In this document: in pieces, positions 15,588-22,991 of the stretch
Layout of the letters: the number at the start of each line of letters is the position of its first letter
Numbering within the stretch: the first letter of the stretch is position 1
Assembly (NCBI GenBank): GCA_964495145.1
Contig: CAZBUP010000014.1
Coordinates: 1 to 37,043 of the forward strand
Source: UBA6120 sp964495145
Lineage (GTDB): Bacteria; Bacillota_I; Bacilli_A; RFN20; CAG-826
Length of the DNA: 37,043 bases
Direction of reading: 5' to 3'
Program-made: the position numbers and the translations under genes
Notes under the pieces: generated by a model
What the model saw: the letters and a program-made list of their open reading frames with translations, nothing else
Database searches by the model: none
What the model was told of the DNA's origin: nothing

Positions 15588-16061
15588 ATGAAAGAAACCA
15601 CCGCCACGAAACTCATCGCCAAAAATAGCCGGGCCCATTACGACTATTTTTTGTCGCAGTTCCTCGAGGTAGGCCTCGAGTTGACCGGAACCGAAATCAA
15701 AAGTTTGAGGATGCAGGGAGCAAGTTTGGTCGACAGCCGCGTGATTGAAAAAGACGGGGAGATGTTCGTCTTGAACATGAACATCCCGGTCTATGATAAA
15801 GGCAACATCTTCAACCATGAGCCGAAGCGGACCCGCCGATTGCTATTGCACCGCCATGAAATCGACAAATACCTCAAAGCGGTCAAGGAAAAAGGCTATA
15901 CCTTGATTCCAACCAAAATATACTTTTCCAAGGGTCGGGCCAAACTCGAAATCGCCTTGGCCAAAGGAAAGAAATTGTATGATAAACGGGCCACCGAAAA
16001 AGAACGCGAAGACGCGCGGGCGATCGGCAAAGCCATCAAAGGCCAAAGGAATCTCGAATAA
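15588..16061 (+). CDS. smpB: SsrA-binding protein SmpB
   Basis: A 157-residue partner of tmRNA in rescue of stalled ribosomes. Typical text is present from the start: LIAKNSRAHYDYFL, ELTGTEIKSLR, NIPVYDKGNIFNHEPKRTRRLLLH, LIPTKIYFSKGRAKLEIALAKGKKLYDKR, and a basic C-terminal tail. The length is normal for the family. The ATG at 15588 gives the standard N-terminus and has AGG seven bases upstream. It is the first gene of a tight operon; the next gene starts one base after its stop. No ssrA RNA is seen in the window. Confidence 0.97.
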   Translation: MKETTATKLIAKNSRAHYDYFLSQFLEVGLELTGTEIKSLRMQGASLVDSRVIEKDGEMFVLNMNIPVYDKGNIFNHEPKRTRRLLLHRHEIDKYLKAVKEKGYTLIPTKIYFSKGRAKLEIALAKGKKLYDKRATEKEREDARAIGKAIKGQRNLE

Positions 16062-16062
16062 T

Positions 16063-17301
16063 ATGCCGTTTCAAACCATCGAACAAGTATCCGAATACTT
16101 CGCCGTCCATATGTCGGGACAATACTCTCGCGCCAATTACGACGCCTTTTTGACCGCAATCGGATTCCGCTACACCGTTCCTTCGATCCATATCACCGGA
16201 ACCAACGGCAAAGGTTCGACGGCAACCATGATCCAGAACATTTACGAATGCTCGGGCCGCCACGTCGGCCTGTTCACGTCGCCTTCCTTTGACCGGTTCT
16301 CGGAAATGATTTACATCGACGACGACGAGATCGACGACCGGTATGTGCTCGCCTTCATGAATCAATACGAGAACGCATTCTCCCAATACCAATTGACGGC
16401 GTTCGAAATCCAAACCTTTATGGCCCTATCGTATTTCACCGATCAGAAAGTGGCCCTGGCCGTGATTGAAGTCGGCATGGGCGGACGCCTCGACGCCACC
16501 AATGTTTTCATTCCGGTCTTGAGCATCATCACCAACATCGGCTTGGAACACACCCATTACCTAGGACCGACGCTCGTCGACATCGCCGGACACAAAGCCG
16601 GCATCATCAAGCCGAAGGTCCCGGTCCTGATTGGCAAACTCGACAATGCTTGTCTCAAGGTGGTTTCCGACGCGGCCCAGGCCAATGAGGCGCCCTTAGT
16701 CAAAGTCAACGAACCCTATGACGTCAAAACCGGGATCAGCCAGTATTTTTCTTATGGTCCCTATAAGAATTTGGAATTGACCATGAACGGCACTTTCCAA
16801 ATCACCAACGCCACCGTGGCCGTGGAAGCGACCAACCTCTTGGCGAAGCGCTGGCCGATTAAAGAAAAGGACTTACGGACCGGCCTTTACAAAACCTTCA
16901 TGCCGGGACGTTTGGAAATCGTCGGGTCGAATCCGATGGTAATTATCGACGGGGCCCATAACCCCCATGGCGTCCAAGCTTTGGTCCGTTCGATCAGTCC
17001 CTTCACCAAAAAAATGATCTTCGTGATATTCGCGGCGTTCAAAGACAAAGACGTCGATCCGATGCTGAAAGAACTGCAACTCGTCTCCTCGCGGATCACC
17101 GTGACTTCGTTCAACCACCCCCGGGCCCGGCATCAAGCCGATTATCCGGGTTTGGCTTATCCATATATCGACGATTATAAGCTCGCCATCGCGCGCATAT
17201 ATGAAAATGCGCCTCGCAGTAGTGTAATATTAATAACGGGATCGCTGGCGTTCGCCGGCATGGTCCGCGCCTTTATCCAATCGGGAGGTCTCCCTCATTG
17301 A
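16063..17301 (+). CDS. folC: Folylpolyglutamate synthase / dihydrofolate synthase
   Basis: A 412-residue Mur-ligase-family enzyme adding glutamates to folates so that they are retained and used. The ATP loop ITGTNGKGST is at 44-53, then LFTSPSFDRFSE, EVGMGGRLDATN, NIGLEHTHYLG, the Lys-containing AGHKAGIIKP and the DGAHNPHG motif. The start at 16063 follows smpB by one base; AAAGGA lies 12 bases before it. Whether it also has dihydrofolate synthase activity cannot be read, but with a folate uptake component next door a salvage role is favoured. Its TGA overlaps the next gene's TTG start. Confidence 0.95.
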   Translation: MPFQTIEQVSEYFAVHMSGQYSRANYDAFLTAIGFRYTVPSIHITGTNGKGSTATMIQNIYECSGRHVGLFTSPSFDRFSEMIYIDDDEIDDRYVLAFMNQYENAFSQYQLTAFEIQTFMALSYFTDQKVALAVIEVGMGGRLDATNVFIPVLSIITNIGLEHTHYLGPTLVDIAGHKAGIIKPKVPVLIGKLDNACLKVVSDAAQANEAPLVKVNEPYDVKTGISQYFSYGPYKNLELTMNGTFQITNATVAVEATNLLAKRWPIKEKDLRTGLYKTFMPGRLEIVGSNPMVIIDGAHNPHGVQALVRSISPFTKKMIFVIFAAFKDKDVDPMLKELQLVSSRITVTSFNHPRARHQADYPGLAYPYIDDYKLAIARIYENAPRSSVILITGSLAFAGMVRAFIQSGGLPH

Positions 17302-18074
17302 GAAACAAGATTGTCCTAAACATCACCCTCAGCGCCTTGATGATCGGTCTAGGGATCATTTTTGAGCGCTTGATCGTCATCAACATCCCGCCGTTCATCC
17401 GTATCGGGATTGGGTCGATTCCCGTCATCTTGGCGAGCGTCATCATCGGGCCGCTGTACGGGGCTTTCATCGGGGCCTCGGTCGATATTCTCGGCTATTT
17501 CATCTTTGACATCACCGGTTATCCCTACACGCCTTACGTCACCATTTCCTTTATTTTGATCGGCGTCCTGCCGTATTTGCTTTTCAAGGCCAGCACTTGG
17601 ATGCGCTACAAGAAAAATCCTTTTCCCGTCAGTTATATTCTTTTGGCACTCATCTGGTCGTTTTTGACCGCTTACGTGATCATGGTCGACCAAGTCCGCA
17701 TTAGCGGCACGATGGTGGCCATTACCCAGTTCTACAAGATCTTCATTCCCATCGTCAGCCTCTTCGTTTTCGCCGGATTTTCGGTGTTCATCTATTTGAT
17801 CAACCGCCATTTCCAAAAGAAAATCCTTTTTTATCCGAAATGCCCGAGTCCCCATCAATCGGCTTTCGTGATTTTGGTGATGGAAATCGTCGTCCACATG
17901 ATCTGGGGCAGTATTTGGAAGGCCCAGTTCTTCGGCCTCGACCCCTTGATGGTGTTGTTCATCCAATCGGTGATACTGATTTTCACCTTCCCGGTGAAGA
18001 CCGCCGTGTTGAATTACGTGCTGATCGCCTATCACCGCTATATCGACAAAGCAAGGAGTGATCAAGTTGACTGA
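17298..18074 (+). CDS. ECF transporter S component, folate type (FolT-like)
   Basis: A 258-residue membrane protein. The first half follows the FolT pattern: a short amphipathic start, then IPPFIRIGIGSIPVILASVIIGPLYGAFIGASVDILGYF, the substrate-binding membrane core of S components that dock on a shared EcfAAT module. It then has extra hydrophobic segments, making it longer than the usual 170-200 residues. The start is TTG, fixed by GGGAGG nine bases upstream and by a four-base overlap (TTGA) with folC. Adjacency to folC supports folate or folate-precursor uptake. No EcfA/EcfT genes are in the window. Confidence 0.85.
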   Translation: MRNKIVLNITLSALMIGLGIIFERLIVINIPPFIRIGIGSIPVILASVIIGPLYGAFIGASVDILGYFIFDITGYPYTPYVTISFILIGVLPYLLFKASTWMRYKKNPFPVSYILLALIWSFLTAYVIMVDQVRISGTMVAITQFYKIFIPIVSLFVFAGFSVFIYLINRHFQKKILFYPKCPSPHQSAFVILVMEIVVHMIWGSIWKAQFFGLDPLMVLFIQSVILIFTFPVKTAVLNYVLIAYHRYIDKARSDQVD

Positions 18075-18231
18075 CCAAGAAAAGAAAACCCCGGAAAGCG
18101 AAAGCCAGCCGGAAATTGAAACGCCGACCCCAGTCGAAGGCCCCGTGGCCTTTCCTCGTTTAGGCATCATCGTCATCGCCGTGTTATTAGGTCTGATTGT
18201 CATTTTGGCGATCATCATCAGATTGCTATAG
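18067..18231 (+). CDS. 54-residue single-span membrane peptide
   Basis: A small gene starting with TTG and supported by AAGGAG at 18053-18058, eight bases upstream, and by an eight-base overlap with the FolT-like gene. The product has a hydrophilic, Glu/Pro/Ser/Thr-rich N-terminal half (about 1-30) and one hydrophobic helix from about 32 to 52 rich in Leu, Ile and Val, ending almost at the membrane. I do not recognise a family. It sits between the folate S-component and the GH13 gene, with an 11-base gap to the latter, so it is cotranslated with them. It could be a transporter accessory subunit or a membrane tether; both are guesses. Confidence 0.75.
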   Translation: MTDQEKKTPESESQPEIETPTPVEGPVAFPRLGIIVIAVLLGLIVILAIIIRLL

Positions 18232-18242
18232 GAGCCTGCGCC

Positions 18243-19526
18243 ATGAAAAACAAATGCCTGCTTAAAAACGCCACCATTTATCAAATCTACGTCCGCAATC
18301 ACACAAAGGAAGGGACGTTCAAAGCCCTCGAGAACGATTTGCCGCGCTTGAAGGATTTGGGCGTTTCCATTCTGTACCTGTTGCCGATCAACCCCATCGG
18401 GGAAACGGCCCGCAAAGGCACGATGGGCAGTCCCTATTCCATCAAGGATTTCTACGCCATCAATCCGGAACTCGGAACGCTAGAAGATTTTCGCCATTTG
18501 GTCGACGCCGCCCACGGAATGGGTTTCAAGATCATGCTCGACGTGGTCGTCAACCACACCAGCCGCGACGCCAAACTAGTCAAGGAACATCCCGAATTTT
18601 ACGTCTATAAAGACGGGCAACTGGCCAATCGCATCGGAGATTGGTCGGACATCGCCGATTTGCGATTCGATCTCCCTGAGGTGCGCGAATACTTGATCGA
18701 GATGTTGAAGTATTGGGTCAAGCAAGACGTCGACGGGTTCCGCTGCGACGTCGCTCCGCTGATTCCCCTCGATTTCTGGCGTGAAGCGATTGGTTCGTGC
18801 AATGCCATCAACGAAGATTTAATCTGGTTGTCGGAATCGATCGAACCGGAATTCATCAAATACCTGCGGTCGCTCGGCTATCACGGCCATTCGGATTCGG
18901 AGATGTATCAAGTCTTTGATATCTTGTACGACTACGACGTGTATCCCTTCTTGAAAACCTACTTGATGACCGACGGCGACTTAAAGGCGTACCTGCGCCA
19001 AGTCCGCACACAAGAATACATCTATCCGGTCGATTACCTTAAAATCCATTTTTTGGAAAACCACGATCAGCTGCGCATCGCCTCAATCGTGACCAACGAC
19101 GTCATCTTGCGGAACTTGACCGCTTGGTCGTTCTTCCAAAACGGTTTGGGCTTCCTGTACGCTGGCCAAGAAACCAAGAACAAGGCGACGCCCTCGCTGT
19201 TTGAAAAAGAACCGATCGATTTACAGGTCAAAGACGCTTCGTTCTACGATTTCATCAAGCGGCTGATTGCCATCAAAAAAGAACCATGCTTCGCGACGGT
19301 GCGCCGCTTTGATATCATCAATCATCTCCAGCTTGATTTAATCGTCGCCAAGATGACGAGCGACGACGGGATTTATTGGGGTCTATTCAGCACCGCCAAA
19401 TACGAGCGGCAAGTCTACGTCCCGATGGAAGACGGAACCTACCGCGATTTGATTTCAGGCCAGACCGTGAAAGTCGATCACGGCATATTGAAACTCAAGG
19501 AACCATTGTTCCTCAAAGCTTTGTAG
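18243..19526 (+). CDS. Cytoplasmic GH13 alpha-amylase-family enzyme
   Basis: A 427-residue, short GH13 glycosidase without signal peptide. The four conserved regions are clear: DVVVNHT (region I), GFRCDVAPLIP with nucleophile Asp169, IWLSESIE with acid/base Glu198, and FLENHDQ with Asp275. The brevity (no large C-terminal domains) fits oligosaccharide hydrolases acting on maltodextrins or related alpha-glucosides inside the cell; exact specificity is not visible. AGGAG precedes the ATG. It ends a five-gene operon beginning at smpB, and its stop directly abuts the convergent LicD stop. It may process products made by the outer pullulanases at 30-35 kb. Confidence 0.92.
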   Translation: MKNKCLLKNATIYQIYVRNHTKEGTFKALENDLPRLKDLGVSILYLLPINPIGETARKGTMGSPYSIKDFYAINPELGTLEDFRHLVDAAHGMGFKIMLDVVVNHTSRDAKLVKEHPEFYVYKDGQLANRIGDWSDIADLRFDLPEVREYLIEMLKYWVKQDVDGFRCDVAPLIPLDFWREAIGSCNAINEDLIWLSESIEPEFIKYLRSLGYHGHSDSEMYQVFDILYDYDVYPFLKTYLMTDGDLKAYLRQVRTQEYIYPVDYLKIHFLENHDQLRIASIVTNDVILRNLTAWSFFQNGLGFLYAGQETKNKATPSLFEKEPIDLQVKDASFYDFIKRLIAIKKEPCFATVRRFDIINHLQLDLIVAKMTSDDGIYWGLFSTAKYERQVYVPMEDGTYRDLISGQTVKVDHGILKLKEPLFLKAL

Positions 19527-20357
19527 TTAAAATTCCTTGTAGGATTTCGTGACGCTGACGCAGGTATGGTAGTGATGCCCGACCTGCTTTTCTTTCGGGG
19601 GCCATTTCATGTAATTGCCGAAAATATGCCGCAAATAACGGTCATAATCGGCTGGGACTTTGACATCGAGACCTTCAAATTTTACGATACTTCCCTCGCC
19701 GAATACTGCCGGTGGCAGCGCTTCGCGGTTGAAATACATCGTCAAATAAGGACCGACCAACGAGGCTTCCTCATACGGAATCCGCTGAGCCGAACGGTCA
19801 ATCGAGCGGGCGTTCCAATTGGCGATGCCGAACGGGAAGAAGACCAGGGCGACGAGGTTCGTCAAGATATCGATGAAGAAACGCCGGTCCAATCGCGGCT
19901 TGTGAAGCCAGTTGGCCAAATAAGAGAAGTACCAGCGGAACCACATCCAGTAGGGCTTCATCGATTTGACTTGGGTAGCGCCGGGCTTTCTGGACATCCC
20001 TTCGAGCGGAAAGATGTCAATCCAAATGCCATGGTTCATGTTCGTGACCGCGAAAGCCGTTTCTTTGAAACAAGTGCCGGAGTGGCGCAGTTTGGCAAAC
20101 GAGTAGCTATAGCGGCGGTCGCTGCGGACGGTTTGTAGGAAATAGGGGGCGTTGAATTCGTTTTGAAGTGCCACCAGACGGTTGAAATCGGGACGCGGCA
20201 TGGCCACGTCGAGATCATCGTCCCACGGGATAAAGCCTTGGTGGCGGATGGCGCCAAGGCAAGTGCCGCCGAACAAGTAGTAGCGCAGATGGTGTTTTTC
20301 GCAGACGTTCACGAACTGCACGAGCAGTTCTTTTTGAATCGCTTGAATTTCGTTCAT
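19527..20357 (-). CDS. LicD-family phosphotransferase
   Basis: A 276-residue protein with the LicD/fukutin-related nucleotidyltransferase-fold signature at about 27-55: YLFGGTCLGAIRHQGF followed by the acidic cluster IPWDDDLDVAMPR (D46, D47, D48, D50 as metal ligands). Family members move phosphocholine or polyol phosphates from CDP carriers to surface glycans. The IspD/TarI-like cytidylyltransferase 0.9 kb away, on the diverging transcript, suggests a CDP-polyol donor rather than CDP-choline; this is inference. The ATG at 20357 has no strong ribosome site and a predicted leader of about eight bases. It shares its upstream region with the divergent HAD gene. Confidence 0.9.
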   Translation of the reverse strand: MNEIQAIQKELLVQFVNVCEKHHLRYYLFGGTCLGAIRHQGFIPWDDDLDVAMPRPDFNRLVALQNEFNAPYFLQTVRSDRRYSYSFAKLRHSGTCFKETAFAVTNMNHGIWIDIFPLEGMSRKPGATQVKSMKPYWMWFRWYFSYLANWLHKPRLDRRFFIDILTNLVALVFFPFGIANWNARSIDRSAQRIPYEEASLVGPYLTMYFNREALPPAVFGEGSIVKFEGLDVKVPADYDRYLRHIFGNYMKWPPKEKQVGHHYHTCVSVTKSYKEF

Positions 20358-20371
20358 AAAGGGCTAATAGC

Positions 20372-20400
20372 ATTATATGATTGATAACTTGCGCAAGCAA
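20372..20400 (-). promoter_or_regulatory. Promoter of the LicD gene
   Basis: On the minus strand TTGCTT (20400-20395) and a perfect TATAAT (20377-20372) are 17 bases apart. The palindrome CTTGCGCAAG (20388-20397) overlaps the -35 and could be an operator shared with the divergent gene. Confidence 0.55.
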
Positions 20401-20452
20401 ACGAAACTTAATTGTGTATTATATTTAAGAGAGTGATTAAGGTATTTTAACA

Positions 20453-21265
20453 ATGCATCAAGCCCCCGCCGCCCTAAATGATAAAAAAGTCTTCTTGCTC
20501 GACATGGACGGGACCCTTTATAACGAAGAGCAACTGTTTCCAGAGGTCGGACCCTTTTTGGACTACCTGAAACTGAAGAAGATCCGTTATTTCTTTTTGA
20601 CCAACAATTCGTCGAAATCAACCAAGGATTACGTCGACAAGCTGACGCGGTTGGGCCTTAAGGCCACCCCGGGGCAAATCATCATCTCGACCCATATCGC
20701 CGCTTATTACCTCAAGCGCGTTTACGGCGATCGGAAGATCTTTGCGGTCGGCACCAAGTCCATGGTCAAAGAGCTAGTGCGCCTGGGCGTCAACGTGACG
20801 ACTGAGGAAGAACCAGGCATCGCCGCGATCATCGTCGGAAACGACAATGAACTGGATTATAAGAAATTGACGAGCGCTTCCCGCCTATTGACAAACGGCG
20901 CCGATTTCATCGCCACCAACGTCGATAAAGCCTGCCCGGTTTCTTTCGGCTACGTTCCCGATTGCGGGGCCATCTGCGAAATGCTGACCCACGCCACCGG
21001 CAAGAAACCGGTTTATATGGGCAAGCCAAAAGCCGAAATCGTCAATTATGTCCGATCGTTGACGAAGGCCGATGGCCGCGATATCGTCATGGTCGGCGAC
21101 CGCTTGTACACCGACATGCTCATGGCCGTCAAACGCAACATGACCTCGATTTGCCTGCTTTCGGGCGAAGCCACCGAGGCATCCATTAAGAAATTCCCTT
21201 ATCCAATCGATTACGTGTTTAAAGACATCTCTAGCCTTCTTAAAGCGATGAAAGGAACATTATGA
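20453..21265 (+). CDS. HAD-superfamily phosphatase, NagD-like (class IIA)
   Basis: A 270-residue haloacid dehalogenase-fold phosphatase. Motif I is DMDGTLY (17-23), motif II FLTNNSSKST, and the NagD-like C-terminal part reads MGKPKAEIV followed by MVGDRLYTDM. NagD-type enzymes dephosphorylate small phosphorylated metabolites such as sugar, polyol or nucleotide phosphates. Its stop overlaps the cytidylyltransferase start (ATGA), so a substrate in the same polyol/sugar-phosphate pathway is reasonable inference. The ATG at 20453 has AAGG about 12 bases upstream. Confidence 0.9.
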   Translation: MHQAPAALNDKKVFLLDMDGTLYNEEQLFPEVGPFLDYLKLKKIRYFFLTNNSSKSTKDYVDKLTRLGLKATPGQIIISTHIAAYYLKRVYGDRKIFAVGTKSMVKELVRLGVNVTTEEEPGIAAIIVGNDNELDYKKLTSASRLLTNGADFIATNVDKACPVSFGYVPDCGAICEMLTHATGKKPVYMGKPKAEIVNYVRSLTKADGRDIVMVGDRLYTDMLMAVKRNMTSICLLSGEATEASIKKFPYPIDYVFKDISSLLKAMKGTL

Positions 21266-21978
21266 CCACCGCCATCATCATTGCCGGAGGAAGCGGTAAA
21301 CGCATGAACTCCGATATCCCGAAGCAGTTCATCGAAATCGAAGGCCAACCGATCATCATCTACACCTTATTGGCCTTCGAACGACACCCCGGCATCGACC
21401 AAATCGTGGTCGTGTGCATTGAAGATTGGATTGCGAAACTCTTTGAATACGCCCATGGGAAATTTCCCATCAAGAAGCTTGTCGCCGTGGTCCCCGGCGG
21501 AACCACTGGCCAATTGAGTTGTTATAACGGACTGCTGGCTTTAAAAGGAAAGATTCAACCCGACGATCTCGTCATTGTCCATGACGCCATTCGGCCCTTG
21601 GTTCCTCAAATGATCATCTCGGATTTAATACGGGTGGCTCAAGAAAACGGCAATGCCTGCTCTTCGCTCCCGATGCATGAAACCTTGATATTCACCGATA
21701 ACCAAGCCTGGGGAAACCGCTCTTTGGACCGGAGTTTGATCCGACGGGTCCAGACGCCCCAAGCCTATCGCTTTGGCGATTTATTGGCCGTCCATGAAGC
21801 CGCGTTGGCCCAAGGGATCACCAACAGCGTTTACGCCAACACCTTGATGGTGGATTTCGGTCGGACGATTTATTTTTCGCTCGGGTTTGACAATAACGTC
21901 AAAATCACGACTTCCGAGGACTTGACGCTTTTCAAAGCCTTGTTGAAGATGGATGAAAAGGATTTGGTCAAACGATGA
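21262..21978 (+). CDS. IspD/TarI-like cytidylyltransferase
   Basis: A 238-residue nucleotidyltransferase that joins CTP with a polyol or methylerythritol phosphate. It shows the N-terminal loop IIAGGSGKRM with the following PKQF, the VPGGTT segment, VIVHDAIRPLV, and a late DFG/NNVKITTSEDL region. IspD (isoprenoid MEP pathway) and TarI (CDP-ribitol for teichoic acid) share these, and I cannot separate them by eye. Its setting, coupled on both sides by four-base ATGA overlaps to a HAD phosphatase and a nucleotide-sugar SDR and near LicD, favours a CDP-polyol for surface glycan decoration. AAAGGAA precedes the ATG. Confidence 0.85.
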   Translation: MTTAIIIAGGSGKRMNSDIPKQFIEIEGQPIIIYTLLAFERHPGIDQIVVVCIEDWIAKLFEYAHGKFPIKKLVAVVPGGTTGQLSCYNGLLALKGKIQPDDLVIVHDAIRPLVPQMIISDLIRVAQENGNACSSLPMHETLIFTDNQAWGNRSLDRSLIRRVQTPQAYRFGDLLAVHEAALAQGITNSVYANTLMVDFGRTIYFSLGFDNNVKITTSEDLTLFKALLKMDEKDLVKR

Positions 21979-22991
21979 GCTTCACCTACACCCCCGCTTA
22001 TTTGAATGAACTGGCAGGCTTTCCTGCCGAAGACAAGGGCTTCTTGTCGGGAAAGACGATGGCCCTAACCGGGGCGACTGGTTTACTCGGCTCCTATCTG
22101 ATCGATGCCTTGCTTTTTGACAAATCGTTTGAGATGACCATAGTGGCCTTGGTTCGAGACATCGGATCCGCCCAAGATCGGTTTTCGCATTTTAAGGGGG
22201 ATCGACGGCTTCAATTCGTCAAAATCGACTTGAATGAACCACTGCATGTACCCGGTCCAATCGATTATTTGATTCATGCCGCCAGCGCTACGAGTCCCGA
22301 CCAATATCAAGCCCATCCGATCGACACTATGCTGTTGAACGTGATCGGCACCAAGCACGCGCTCGATGTGGCCCTCGCCCATCAGTGTCGCTTCATGTTC
22401 GTGTCCTCGACCGAGGTCTACGGCCAATCCGACGGCCGCTTGATCGATGAACGGTATTCTGGATATCTTAATCCCCTCGATCCCCGCAGCGCCTATAACG
22501 AAGGCAAGCGGGCGGGTGAAACGCTCACGATCGCCTATCGTCAGGAGCATAGTCTCGACGTCGTCATCCCGCGCCTATCTCGACTTTTCGGTCCGACCCA
22601 AAGGCCGAGCGACCGCAAGGCCCTATCGCAATTTATCCGAGCCGGGCTCTATCACGAACCGATCGTGTTAAAAAGTGCCGGCACGCAAAAATTTTCCTAC
22701 ACTTATGTTGCTGACGCCGTCAGCGGCATCTTGTTCCTCTTGGCCCACGGCCAATCGGGACAAGCCTATAACGTGGCTAACGAAGAACAACTGGAACTGC
22801 GGGAAATCGCTTCCTTGATTGGCGAAATGCGCCAGGTCAACGTGATGTTCGACAACCATCAAGACACCAACTTAAGTTATAGCAAAGCCGAGCATGCCCT
22901 GCTCGACATCGGCAAAATCAAAGACTTGGGTTGGACGCCACGCGTCAGCGTCCGGGAGGGTCTAGCGAAAACATTCGCGGCAAGTGAATGA
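21975..22991 (+). CDS. NAD-dependent epimerase/dehydratase (extended SDR)
   Basis: A 338-residue extended SDR with GATGLLG at 33-39, SSTEVYG at 144-150, and the catalytic Y174-x3-K178 (YNEGK), all intact. A leader of about 25 residues precedes the Rossmann fold, a layout seen in UDP-glucuronate decarboxylase/dTDP-glucose dehydratase-like proteins of envelope loci. It starts inside the cytidylyltransferase stop (ATGA), so the three genes HAD, cytidylyltransferase and SDR form one translational unit. It may act on the CDP-linked product or on a sugar of the same polymer. Its last 47 bases overlap the convergent O-antigen ligase-like gene. Confidence 0.88.
   Translation: MSFTYTPAYLNELAGFPAEDKGFLSGKTMALTGATGLLGSYLIDALLFDKSFEMTIVALVRDIGSAQDRFSHFKGDRRLQFVKIDLNEPLHVPGPIDYLIHAASATSPDQYQAHPIDTMLLNVIGTKHALDVALAHQCRFMFVSSTEVYGQSDGRLIDERYSGYLNPLDPRSAYNEGKRAGETLTIAYRQEHSLDVVIPRLSRLFGPTQRPSDRKALSQFIRAGLYHEPIVLKSAGTQKFSYTYVADAVSGILFLLAHGQSGQAYNVANEEQLELREIASLIGEMRQVNVMFDNHQDTNLSYSKAEHALLDIGKIKDLGWTPRVSVREGLAKTFAASE

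Noticed and set aside
15979..16062. Upstream start for folC inside smpB
   Set aside because: The extra residues are an out-of-frame reading of smpB; the ATG at 16063 gives the standard FolC N-terminus.
17349..18302. 317-codon open frame on the minus strand
   Set aside because: It is antisense to the folate S-component and the small membrane gene, and shows the charged composition of a shadow frame.
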